DNA from: Metaruminococcus_A sp964607135
Lineage (GTDB): Bacteria; Bacillota; Clostridia; Oscillospirales; Ruminococcaceae
DNA length: 12,213 nt
Assembly (NCBI GenBank): GCA_964607135.1
Contig: CAZSIV010000051.1
Coordinates: 1 to 12,213, forward strand
Reading direction: 5' to 3'
Every line of letters starts with the position of its first letter. The stretch's first letter is position 1. A program made the position numbers and the translations under genes. Of the stretch, positions 6,738-12,213 are shown one piece after another. The notes beneath the pieces were generated by a model that was not told where the DNA came from, did no database searches, and was given only the letters and a program-made list of their open reading frames with translations.

Positions 6738-6783
6738 AAAAAACGGCCCGACGGGATTTTATTTCCCGTCGGGCCGTTTTTTA
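6738..6783. terminator. Strong bidirectional intrinsic terminator
   Basis: A 17-bp perfect stem (6740-6756 with 6764-6780) reads AAAACGGCCCGACGGGA on the left arm around a 7-base AT loop. T-runs follow on both strands. It ends the regulator operon on the plus strand and the Cys-rich mini-gene on the minus strand. Confidence 0.93.
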
Positions 6784-7002
6784 TTCTTCTTTGCCTGCTT
6801 CAACGACTTTGCTCTCCGTCAGGCCGGAAAGGAAGCCGATCCGCTTGTTCACCATCTCGTGGAAACAGCTGGGCAGGTGGTCGCCGTCCCTTCTGTGCAT
6901 GGTGACGCATTCCACACAGTTCCCATGGAGCTTGCAGTCCTTCTTTTTGCAGGTGCAGTGATCGGTTTGCTCGACAGCGTTTGTTTTGACTTCCTCATTC
7001 AT
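6781..7002 (-). CDS. Cys-rich mini-protein, probable metal-binding knuckle
   Basis: This 73-residue protein has a central cluster CTCKKKDCKLHGNCVECVTMHRR: Cys16, Cys18, Cys23, His26, Cys29, Cys32 and His36, with Cys46 further on. That CxCx4Cx2HGxCx2C layout is the type seen in small zinc-ribbon-like proteins of anaerobic Firmicutes. I think it corresponds to the family annotated as DUF6485, but I am not certain. Zinc or iron-sulfur binding is inferred from the cysteine spacing, and no function is established. The ATG at 7002 is preceded by AAAGGGGG, and a strong promoter lies upstream (7063-7035). It is transcribed away from the vanY operon and ends at the hairpin at 6738-6783. Confidence 0.8.
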   Translation of the reverse strand: MNEEVKTNAVEQTDHCTCKKKDCKLHGNCVECVTMHRRDGDHLPSCFHEMVNKRIGFLSGLTESKVVEAGKEE

Positions 7003-7034
7003 GACAAATCCCCCTTTTCTTTATTTATAAGGGT

Positions 7035-7063
7035 ACTATAGCATTCCCGCTCCTCTTCGTCAA
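7035..7063 (-). promoter_or_regulatory. Strong sigma-A-like promoter of the Cys-rich gene
   Basis: On the minus strand TTGACG (7063-7058) and TATAGT (7040-7035) are separated by 17 bases. This near-consensus promoter faces away from vanY. The phased direct repeats at 7075-7104 begin 12 bases upstream of its -35 box. Confidence 0.75.
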
Positions 7064-7074
7064 TTCCTTTTTGA

Positions 7075-7104
7075 TTCTTAAGCATTTCTTAAGGGATTTA
7101 TAAG
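7075..7104. promoter_or_regulatory. Three 11-bp-phased direct repeats, candidate OmpR-type operator
   Basis: TTCTTAAG (7075-7082), TTCTTAAG (7086-7093) and TTTATAAG (7097-7104) repeat with exactly 11 bases between starts, one helical turn. Head-to-tail repeats at this spacing are the usual binding sites of OmpR/PhoB-family regulators. They lie about 33-62 bases upstream of the vanY -10 box, an activator position, so the VanR-like protein of this operon is the likely ligand (inference). They may also affect the divergent promoter. Confidence 0.6.
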
Positions 7105-7130
7105 CCGGGATTAAACACCCCGGCGGCGGT

Positions 7131-7150
7131 GTGATTTATACTGGAATCAC
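7131..7150 (+). promoter_or_regulatory. vanY operon promoter with inverted repeat over the -10 box
   Basis: TATACT (7137-7142) is a good -10 box, but the -35 position (AACACC, 7114-7119) does not match consensus, as expected for an activator-dependent promoter. The -10 lies inside an inverted repeat, GTGATT (7131-7136) and AATCAC (7145-7150), which could be a second protein site. The transcript would start near 7149, about 58 bases before the vanY ATG. Confidence 0.5.
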
Positions 7151-7206
7151 AAAAGAGAGAAGCCCTTGTCAATCGAGGGTACCCATCAAAGAGGAAGTGT
7201 GTTACA

Positions 7207-8154
7207 ATGAAGAAAAAGAAAATCCGGTATAGCAGGGTGGCCTTTCTCCTCCTGTTGGTTCTGGTCTGCTTCGGCGCGGCTGTCATCGGACTGACGGCCT
7301 GCTTGGTTCAGCCGCCGGAAGGAGCCGGGGCTTCCGCTCCCGGCAGCACCCTTTACCGCACCGGCTCGGCAGGCCGGGCCGACCTTTCATATAATATCCT
7401 TCGCAAAGGGACAAGCGACCTTAGCAAGGGGGAGCTCGTCCTGGTTAACAACGAGATCGCCTTTCGAGGGGTAGTGTCCGACGCGGTCAGCATCTACGAA
7501 GGTAAAAATTCCTTTTACTATGTCAAGGACAAAAACGTCCTTCTGAATCCGGCCGCCATCGAGCCGCTCAACCGGCTGATGCAGGATTTTTCAGCAGAAA
7601 CCAATGTCGGCGACGTCATGATGATCAGCGGGCTGCGCAGCTATGATAAGCAGCAGAGCCTCTACGGCGAGGAGCTGGCCAAAACCGGCGCTTTCTCTTC
7701 GACGCTGGTGGCAAAGCCGGGCCACAGCGAGCATCACACCGGGTATGCGATTGACTTCGGGCTGTATGGGCAGGGCCGGGAATTCGACGGAACCGGCGTT
7801 TACAGGTGGCTGGGCGAAAACTGCCACCGGTATGGGTTCATCCTTCGCTATCCGTCCGAAAAATCGAACCTGACCTTTATCGATTACGAGCCGTGGCATT
7901 TCCGCTATGTCGGCCACCCGCACGCCGAACTGATCGAAGCAGACGGCTTCTGCCTCGAGGAGTATATCGCCTACCTGCGCCGGTTTCCCTACGAGGGGGA
8001 GCATCTCCAGGCAACTGGTGCAGACGGGCAGTCTTATGAAATATACTATGTGGCTGCGAACGGGGAAGAGACTTCGGTGCCTGTCCCCGCGAGCAACGCC
8101 TACCAGATTTCCGGAAACAACCTGGACGGGTTTATCGTCACCGTGATTTTATAG
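7207..8154 (+). CDS. vanY: VanY-like zinc D,D-carboxypeptidase (M15B family)
   Basis: This 315-residue surface-anchored peptidase removes the terminal D-Ala from peptidoglycan stem peptides, lowering the number of vancomycin targets. A hydrophobic N-terminus (residues 11-31) ends in LTAC (29-32), which could be a lipobox giving a lipoprotein at Cys32; otherwise it is a membrane anchor. The M15 signatures are complete: SGLRSYDKQQ (141-150), PGHSEHHTGYAIDF with zinc ligands His176 and Asp183, and EPWHFRYVG with catalytic Glu228 and zinc ligand His231. A C-terminal ~55-residue beta-like tail (YEIYYVAANG...) follows the catalytic domain. GAGGAAGTG lies at 7191-7199 before the ATG. It is the first gene of a three-gene operon, 15 bases upstream of vanR. 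No ligase accompanies it, so its role may be wall remodelling rather than resistance. Confidence 0.9.
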   Translation: MKKKKIRYSRVAFLLLLVLVCFGAAVIGLTACLVQPPEGAGASAPGSTLYRTGSAGRADLSYNILRKGTSDLSKGELVLVNNEIAFRGVVSDAVSIYEGKNSFYYVKDKNVLLNPAAIEPLNRLMQDFSAETNVGDVMMISGLRSYDKQQSLYGEELAKTGAFSSTLVAKPGHSEHHTGYAIDFGLYGQGREFDGTGVYRWLGENCHRYGFILRYPSEKSNLTFIDYEPWHFRYVGHPHAELIEADGFCLEEYIAYLRRFPYEGEHLQATGADGQSYEIYYVAANGEETSVPVPASNAYQISGNNLDGFIVTVIL

Positions 8155-8169
8155 AAGGAGGGAGAACAG

Positions 8170-8862
8170 ATGGCTGCAAATATTTTGGTGGTGGACGACG
8201 AAAAAGAGATCGCCGACCTGGTGGAGCTCTATCTGCTCAACGAAGGATATGACGTCTCGAAATTCTATTCTCCGGCCGATGCGCTGGAATATCTCGAGGG
8301 GAATCTCCCCGACCTCGCGGTTCTGGACGTGATGATGCCCGAAATCGACGGCTTCGAGCTCTGCCGGCGGATCCGAACCCGCCACAATTACCCCATCATC
8401 ATGCTGACGGCCAAGGTGGAGGACATCGACAAAATCACCGGCCTCGCCATCGGGGCCGACGATTATGTGACCAAGCCCTTCAACCCTCTCGAGGTCGTCG
8501 CGCGGGTCAAGGCGCAGCTGCGCCGGGTGCAGCGGTACAGCAGTCCGAAGGAAGATTCGGACGATATCATCGACTTCGACGGGCTGATCATCAACCGGAA
8601 AACCCACGAATGCACCTATAACGAGCAGTCGATCAGCCTCACCCCGACCGAGTTTTCCATCCTCTGGTTCCTCTGTGAAAACAGAGGGCAGGTGATCAGC
8701 TCGGAGCGGCTGTTCGAGACCATCTGGGGGGAGAAGTATTTTAATAACAACAACACGGTCATGGTTCACATCCGGCACATCCGGGAAAAGATGAACGAGC
8801 CCGCCGGGAGCCCGAAGATCATCAAGACCGTCTGGGGAGTGGGGTATAAAGTTGAAGGCTAG
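8170..8862 (+). CDS. vanR: VanR-like OmpR-family response regulator
   Basis: This 230-residue two-domain regulator has an intact receiver domain (1-120): acidic pocket Asp9/Asp10, phospho-acceptor Asp53 in VLDVMMPE, Thr80 and Lys102 in DDYVTKPF. An OmpR-type winged helix follows (about 130-230), with SLTPTEFSILWFLCENRGQV and the recognition region NTVMVHIRHIREKM, ending in the typical KTVWGVGYKVEG. Overall it resembles the VanR group of glycopeptide-resistance regulators. AAGGAGGG lies about 8 bases before the ATG. The gene follows vanY by 15 bases and overlaps the kinase by 11 bases. It most likely binds the phased TTCTTAAG repeats at 7075-7104 and activates its own operon (inference). Confidence 0.93.
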   Translation: MAANILVVDDEKEIADLVELYLLNEGYDVSKFYSPADALEYLEGNLPDLAVLDVMMPEIDGFELCRRIRTRHNYPIIMLTAKVEDIDKITGLAIGADDYVTKPFNPLEVVARVKAQLRRVQRYSSPKEDSDDIIDFDGLIINRKTHECTYNEQSISLTPTEFSILWFLCENRGQVISSERLFETIWGEKYFNNNNTVMVHIRHIREKMNEPAGSPKIIKTVWGVGYKVEG

Positions 8863-9943
8863 AACCAAACGGCTGCTGCTGCGGTTGTTGCTCGCCATCG
8901 CCGGGATCTTTGTCGGCTTTTTCCTGGTGAATTTTCTCATCGACCATTTCTTTGACGGCTGGTTCAACGACCAGGTCGTCTTGCTGATTCAGACCTACCG
9001 TTACGACTGGAGCCGTTTTAAATATACGATTTTTTTCTGGGGATTCCTGCTCCTCGTCCTCCCCGCTATTCTGTACATCGTCCTCGTGTCGATTTTATCG
9101 GAGCGAAAGGCCCGCCGTGAGGTTTCCAAAATCATCCCTTCAATCCATGCCATCACCGAGAAGAACGACGAGCTGATCGTCCTGCCGGAGGAATATAAGG
9201 AAGCGGAAAACCAGCTCAATGCCATCAAAAACGCGGCTGTCAAGAACGAACAGCTCGCCAGGGAGGCGGAGCAGCGGAAAAACGACTTGGTGGTCTACCT
9301 GGCGCACGATCTGAAAACCCCGCTCACCTCGGTTATCGGCTATCTCACCCTGCTGCGGGACGAGCCGGACATTTCCCCGGAAATGCGCCGGAAGTACACC
9401 GGGATCTCCCTTCAGAAAGCGCTGCGGCTTGAGGAGTTGATCAACGAGTTTTTCGACATCACCCGCTTCAACCTCCAAAACATCACCCTGGAAAAGAGCC
9501 GGTTCGACCTGAGTCTAATGCTCCGCCAGATCGCGGATGAGTTCTACCCTGCCTTCATGGGGAAGAATATCGCCTGCTCGCTCGAAATCGACGACCGGCT
9601 GATGGTCGAGGGGGATCCCGACAAGCTCTCCCGCGTTTTCGACAATCTTTTGAAAAACGCTCTCTCCTACAGCGCGCCGGACACCGACCTGCTCGTCAGC
9701 GTCCACCGGGATGGAGACTGCGCGGTCGTCCGGGTGAAAAATCACGGGCAGGATATCCCCGCGCACAAGCTTTCCACCATCTTCGAGCGGTTCTATCGCC
9801 TCGACAGCGCCCGTTCCGCCAACACCGGCGGCGCGGGGCTGGGGCTCGCCATCGCCAAGGAGATCACCGAGCTCCACGGCGGGAAGATTTCGGCCGAAAG
9901 CGGCGGCGGCGTTACCACTTTTACTGTCATCCTCCCTGCTTAA
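8852..9943 (+). CDS. vanS: VanS-like sensor histidine kinase
   Basis: This 363-residue membrane kinase pairs with the VanR-like regulator. Two transmembrane helices (about 8-30 and 59-81) flank a short ~28-residue external loop (DHFFDGWFND...YDWSRFKY), too small for a folded ligand domain. A linker and dimerisation helix lead to the H-box LVVYLAHDLKTPLTSVIGYL (His152). Then come an N-box FDNLLKNALSYS (Asn269), a degenerate G1 region (VKNHGQDIP, lacking the canonical DNGxG), F-box FERFYRLD (311-318) and G2 box GGAGLGLAIAKE. The H-box, FFDITRFNLQNITL and TGGAGLGLAIAKEI stretches closely follow VanS proteins. The TTG start at 8852 lies in the vanR end after a GGGGAGTGGGG region, which indicates translational coupling. 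The signal sensed cannot be read from the sequence. Confidence 0.92.
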   Translation: MKARTKRLLLRLLLAIAGIFVGFFLVNFLIDHFFDGWFNDQVVLLIQTYRYDWSRFKYTIFFWGFLLLVLPAILYIVLVSILSERKARREVSKIIPSIHAITEKNDELIVLPEEYKEAENQLNAIKNAAVKNEQLAREAEQRKNDLVVYLAHDLKTPLTSVIGYLTLLRDEPDISPEMRRKYTGISLQKALRLEELINEFFDITRFNLQNITLEKSRFDLSLMLRQIADEFYPAFMGKNIACSLEIDDRLMVEGDPDKLSRVFDNLLKNALSYSAPDTDLLVSVHRDGDCAVVRVKNHGQDIPAHKLSTIFERFYRLDSARSANTGGAGLGLAIAKEITELHGGKISAESGGGVTTFTVILPA

Positions 9944-9952
9944 CAGGATAAG

Positions 9953-9979
9953 CTCCCTGGCTTGGCCGGGGCGTTTTCT
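9953..9979 (+). terminator. Probable intrinsic terminator of the vanYRS-like operon
   Basis: A 7-bp stem with one G-T pair (CCCTGGC, 9955-9961, with GCCGGGG, 9965-9971) and a 3-base loop is followed by CGTTTTCTGTTT. It lies 11 bases after the kinase stop codon. Confidence 0.65.
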
Positions 9980-10055
9980 GTTTCTAAAAATTCTGCATTA
10001 TTTTATATACTTAACATAAATAAAATAAATTTATTATTATTATGCATATTTCCTG

Positions 10056-10100
10056 TTTACATATTTTTGAAATGCTGTTAATATGTGATTGTCTAGACAA
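10056..10100 (+). promoter_or_regulatory. Strong extended -10 promoter with palindrome at the start site
   Basis: TTTACA (10056-10061) is followed after 17 bases by TAATAT (10079-10084), preceded by TG as an extended -10 motif (10076-10077). A perfect 12-bp palindrome, TTGTCTAGACAA (10089-10100), covers the predicted start site near 10091, a position where a bound repressor would block transcription. The region 9985-10126 is very AT-rich compared with the DNA to the left. Confidence 0.7.
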
Positions 10101-10126
10101 ATAAATTTCAAAAAGGAGGAAAAATT

Positions 10127-10501
10127 GTGAAAAAAGTAAAATTATTAATCTCTAGTATCCTGGCTTTATCTGTAATTTCAATTTGCATGATTGTATCTGC
10201 TCAAACGACGACATCGTATTACAATCAATGGATTGGCCCGCATGCAGAGGATATAGGATACCAAAAATGTACTGATAACGATAAGCAGTTTTATATTAGT
10301 TACACATCAGGGCCAAATATTAAGGTTTGGTATTCCATTCAGCAGGGAGGCAGTGATGTAGTTACGCCTCTGCTCATTCCATATTCAGAATATAGATCTG
10401 GTACGTCGAGGGCTAGCAGCGGTAGCAACTGTGTCCTTTACGCTTGGAGAGAGCATATAATCAACCCAAGCGTGCAGATTTCAGGCCGTTGGGCACCGTA
10501 A
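10127..10501 (+). CDS. Secreted small protein, DUF2712/bacteriocin-like (tentative)
   Basis: This 124-residue exported protein has a textbook signal peptide: MKKVK, a hydrophobic core to about residue 22, and cleavage most likely after VSA (residue 25). The mature ~99 residues are Tyr/Ser/Gly-rich with only two cysteines (Cys48 and Cys102), which could form one disulfide. The C-terminal pattern YRSGTSRASSGSNCVLYAW...VQISGRWAP recalls the end of DUF2712-type secreted proteins (in which an AENN-like segment is followed by VSGYW), a group often found with membrane proteins and ABC transporters. This match is from memory and weak. The GTG start has AAAGGAGG 7 bases upstream, and the extended -10 promoter suggests high expression. 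It is followed by a stable hairpin and two membrane protein genes. A bacteriocin, peptide signal or surface protein is possible. Confidence 0.7.
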   Translation: MKKVKLLISSILALSVISICMIVSAQTTTSYYNQWIGPHAEDIGYQKCTDNDKQFYISYTSGPNIKVWYSIQQGGSDVVTPLLIPYSEYRSGTSRASSGSNCVLYAWREHIINPSVQISGRWAP

Positions 10502-10521
10502 AACTGATAAGCATGTTACGA

Positions 10522-10554
10522 GTAGTTAAGGGTCGTTATACGACCCTTAACTAC
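10522..10554 (+). terminator. Perfect 15-bp hairpin without T-tract (processing/attenuation element)
   Basis: GTAGTTAAGGGTCGT (10522-10536) and its exact complement (10540-10554) flank a TAT loop. The stem begins 21 bases after the stop codon of the secreted-protein gene and ends 27 bases before the next start. No T-run follows (GGATAAAAG), so it is not a standard intrinsic terminator. It may stabilise the upstream mRNA and limit downstream expression, giving much secreted protein and little membrane protein. Confidence 0.6.
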
Positions 10555-10581
10555 GGATAAAAGTAAAGGGACGAGTGGCGG

Positions 10582-11406
10582 ATGACGAATAAAAATCGAT
10601 TGTTTAACAAATACAATTTGTTTTTGTTGTTATTTATGAGTGTTATTCCCGTAATAATTTGGATTTTTACATCGAATTACTTATTTACGATCTTTAACTA
10701 TGTACCCAGAACCAATGCACTCGAAGATTCATTGCAATCATATTTGGCTTTTCGATATAAAATGGAATATTTTTTAATTGAATCTTATCAAATATTTGAA
10801 GTAATTACGCCGTTGCTAGCATCCTTTGCTGTATATCACTTTATGATAGAAAAAGAAGGCCTTTTTCAAAATGCCTATGTTCGGGTTCGTTCATATAGGC
10901 GCTTTATTTTGAGGTCGGTTCTTTCGCATACCGTGATTGCAGGAGTAGTTGTATATTTGGGCTTTTTATGCTGTATCTGCCTTGGTTTGGTTTTTAATAA
11001 TCCTGAGACGTCTGATTTTGCTTCAAGAACATTATTCGCGGATATTTTTGGCGCGGATTTTTATAAAAATTATATGTATTTATATTATCTATTAGAAGGA
11101 TTCATTAAATACTTTGTTGCAATAGCGGTTTATGGACTTGCTACCATAGTTATTTCTTTGTATGTCCAAAAAAAATATATTGCAGTATTTATTCCTTCTG
11201 CTTATTTTATTCTGTTTACTTTGATTTTTTCGTTAATGGAGCAGTTTGATATAACTGTATCCTACTTATCGCCGTCCTATTTTATCTATGCGTCTAGTGC
11301 GGATGCACCGACTTATGCCGCTTTCTTAGGGTTTTTGCCTGTGATTATTTTATCTGTTATTGGTTTGTTTCTTCATATTAAGGGGAACGAAAGAATTGGG
11401 AATTAA
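10582..11406 (+). CDS. Polytopic membrane protein, ABC-2 permease-like
   Basis: This 274-residue protein has about six hydrophobic helices: residues ~12-35, ~70-86, ~108-137, ~172-193, ~196-217 and ~245-268. A ~35-residue loop follows the first helix (VPRTNALEDSLQSYLAFRYKM), and a basic cytoplasmic-looking loop (VRVRSYRRFILRS) follows the second. This is the layout of ABC-2-type transporter permeases, but no family motif confirms it. The ATG at 10582 is preceded by weak sites (AAAGGG at 10565, GTGGCGG at 10575). The gene overlaps the next by 11 bases if the TTG at 11396 is used, so the two were probably made as partner subunits. Its AT-rich codon use differs sharply from the genes left of 9,970. 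An ATPase is missing from the window. Confidence 0.75.
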   Translation: MTNKNRLFNKYNLFLLLFMSVIPVIIWIFTSNYLFTIFNYVPRTNALEDSLQSYLAFRYKMEYFLIESYQIFEVITPLLASFAVYHFMIEKEGLFQNAYVRVRSYRRFILRSVLSHTVIAGVVVYLGFLCCICLGLVFNNPETSDFASRTLFADIFGADFYKNYMYLYYLLEGFIKYFVAIAVYGLATIVISLYVQKKYIAVFIPSAYFILFTLIFSLMEQFDITVSYLSPSYFIYASSADAPTYAAFLGFLPVIILSVIGLFLHIKGNERIGN

Positions 11407-12043
11407 ACTAATTAAAAAAACAGAAATTCTATTTTTTCTTATTTTATATATTCTGTTAACTGTTTATTTACATCATTCAGAGTTTATGGTGTTTTTAACC
11501 AATGACGGAGATATAAATTATTTTCAAAATAGTGTACTGATTGCCTTTTATTGCGTTGCTTATATATATCTAATAAGGAACATAAATATTAATTTTCAAT
11601 TTTGCTTCGTAAGATTTAAATCTTTTTGTCATTTTTTGTTTTTTGTATTTAAACCGGTATCGTTAATATTGGCAAGTTATCTATTGTCAATAGTGGGCAT
11701 AGGTCTGCTGTTTGCTTTCTTAAGCAGGAATCGTATTGAACTTTCTGGCGTAATATTTTTTGCTATAGGAATGGTATTTTTACTAGCTTTTATTACCCTT
11801 TTTTATTTAATAACCAGTTATAAATTTAATGCTGTATTTGGTATTGCAAGTACATTTATAGGAACAGTGTTTGGCTGTTTATTATCTTTTGGCAATGTTT
11901 TAGATACATACAGTATTTTTAAAATACCTACTTTTAATGTGAACTATATTCCATATATAGTAAATATACTTTTAGGAATAGTGTTTCCTTACGTTATTAT
12001 AGTTATTATATACTGTATACCGACAAAGAGGGAAAAAGTTTGA
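11396..12043 (+). CDS. Second polytopic membrane protein, likely partner permease
   Basis: This 215-residue protein is almost all hydrophobic, with about six helices and short loops. It begins GIKLIKKTEILFFLILYILL. The frame is open from a TTG at 11360, but I place the start at the TTG 11396 because AAGGGG (11380-11385) lies 10 bases before it and the first helix then follows a short basic stretch. That start overlaps the upstream gene by 11 bases. It is not clearly similar to the first membrane protein by eye, though the two have matching size and topology, as in heterodimeric transporter permeases. I do not recognise the family. Its stop is one base before the start of a 39-residue mini-gene. 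Confidence 0.7.
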   Translation: MGIKLIKKTEILFFLILYILLTVYLHHSEFMVFLTNDGDINYFQNSVLIAFYCVAYIYLIRNININFQFCFVRFKSFCHFLFFVFKPVSLILASYLLSIVGIGLLFAFLSRNRIELSGVIFFAIGMVFLLAFITLFYLITSYKFNAVFGIASTFIGTVFGCLLSFGNVLDTYSIFKIPTFNVNYIPYIVNILLGIVFPYVIIVIIYCIPTKREKV

Positions 12044-12044
12044 T

Positions 12045-12164
12045 ATGGGGTATAAAAAGTACGTCACGAATGTTATTTCATTCGTTTTTTATTCTATAGT
12101 ATTTTATATTGTTGCTAGATATGCAGTATTGTATCTTAATACGATAGGGGTGGATTGGAGGTAG
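12045..12164 (+). CDS. 39-residue membrane mini-protein (or 5' remnant of a larger gene)
   Basis: An ATG one base after the upstream stop begins a 39-codon frame, MGYKKYVTNVISFVFYSIVF and on to LNTIGVDWR. It has a basic N-terminus and one clear transmembrane helix (about residues 8-31). A GAGGG site lies at 12028-12032. The composition matches the adjacent genes and the spacing suggests the same operon. It may be a small accessory subunit. Alternatively it may be the N-terminus of a larger gene cut short, since unusual sequence begins right at its stop codon (see findings). It is too short for standard gene callers, so it rests on context alone. Confidence 0.5.
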   Translation: MGYKKYVTNVISFVFYSIVFYIVARYAVLYLNTIGVDWR

Positions 12165-12213
12165 TGTCAAGAGTTTTTCGCAAATTAGTTTGCAGACTCT
12201 GGGAGAAAGAAGT

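Noticed and set aside
8149..8967. 272-aa minus-strand ORF opposite vanR
   Set aside because: It is a shadow frame. The plus strand encodes a complete response regulator with all receiver-domain residues.
7207..9943. Calling the window a vancomycin-resistance locus
   Set aside because: No ligase, dehydrogenase or dipeptidase of a resistance cluster is present. Regulators and a carboxypeptidase alone do not establish resistance.
12164..12213. Partial CDS starting at GTG 12164 and running off the edge
   Set aside because: The frame is open to the end, but GGAGG lies only 2 bases before the GTG and the 16 visible codons have no family signal. The inverted repeat there is as good an explanation.

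Overview
The window looks like a chromosomal segment of a moderately GC-rich Firmicute, most likely a gut-type Clostridia (Oscillospirales/Ruminococcaceae-like). The evidence is strong AGGAGG-type ribosome binding sites, sigma-A-like promoters, a VanR/VanS/VanY-type cell-wall module, an intracellular GH10 xylanase, and HTH_34-type regulators paired with membrane proteins. Positions 1 to about 9,970 are GC-rich. From about 9,990 to the end the DNA is markedly AT-rich, which suggests a horizontally acquired segment.

Layout: (1) 65-1115, a monocistronic intracellular GH10 endo-xylanase with its own promoter. (2) 1204-1623, a minus-strand glyoxalase-fold (VOC) protein ending at a strong hairpin terminator. 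(3) 1683-2228, a gene-free stretch of degenerate palindromic repeats. (4) 2230-4134, a minus-strand 634-aa protein that I cannot assign, possibly a carbohydrate-active enzyme by shape. (5) 4135-4461, a divergent promoter region with palindromes. (6) 4462-5196, a six-helix membrane protein. (7) 5211-5516, three near-identical tandem copies of a ~102-bp palindromic unit, the same family as the array at 1683-2228. (8) 5705-6689, a paralogue of the 4462 membrane protein, overlapping a small winged-helix regulator. (9) 6781-7002, a minus-strand Cys-rich mini-protein. (10) 7207-9943, a vanY-vanR-vanS-like operon. (11) 10127-12164, an AT-rich cluster with a secreted small protein resembling the DUF2712/bacteriocin-like type, a perfect 15-bp hairpin, two polytopic membrane proteins and a 39-residue membrane mini-protein.

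How the parts work together: the Y-R-S operon is a complete sensing plus wall-trimming module (histidine kinase, OmpR-type regulator, zinc D,D-carboxypeptidase). No D-Ala-D-Lac or D-Ala-D-Ser ligase is visible, so resistance cannot be inferred from this window. An 11-bp-phased triple direct repeat upstream of vanY is a good candidate for the regulator's site. It also sits behind the divergent promoter of the Cys-rich mini-protein.

The most unusual elements are the two related repeat arrays, which share a nearly identical junction sequence downstream of two unrelated genes, and the AT-rich secreted-protein/membrane-protein cluster that runs off the right edge. The cluster could be an undescribed peptide export or self-protection system, with an ATPase possibly lying just outside. 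Nothing in the window is a tRNA, rRNA, CRISPR array or recognisable transposase.
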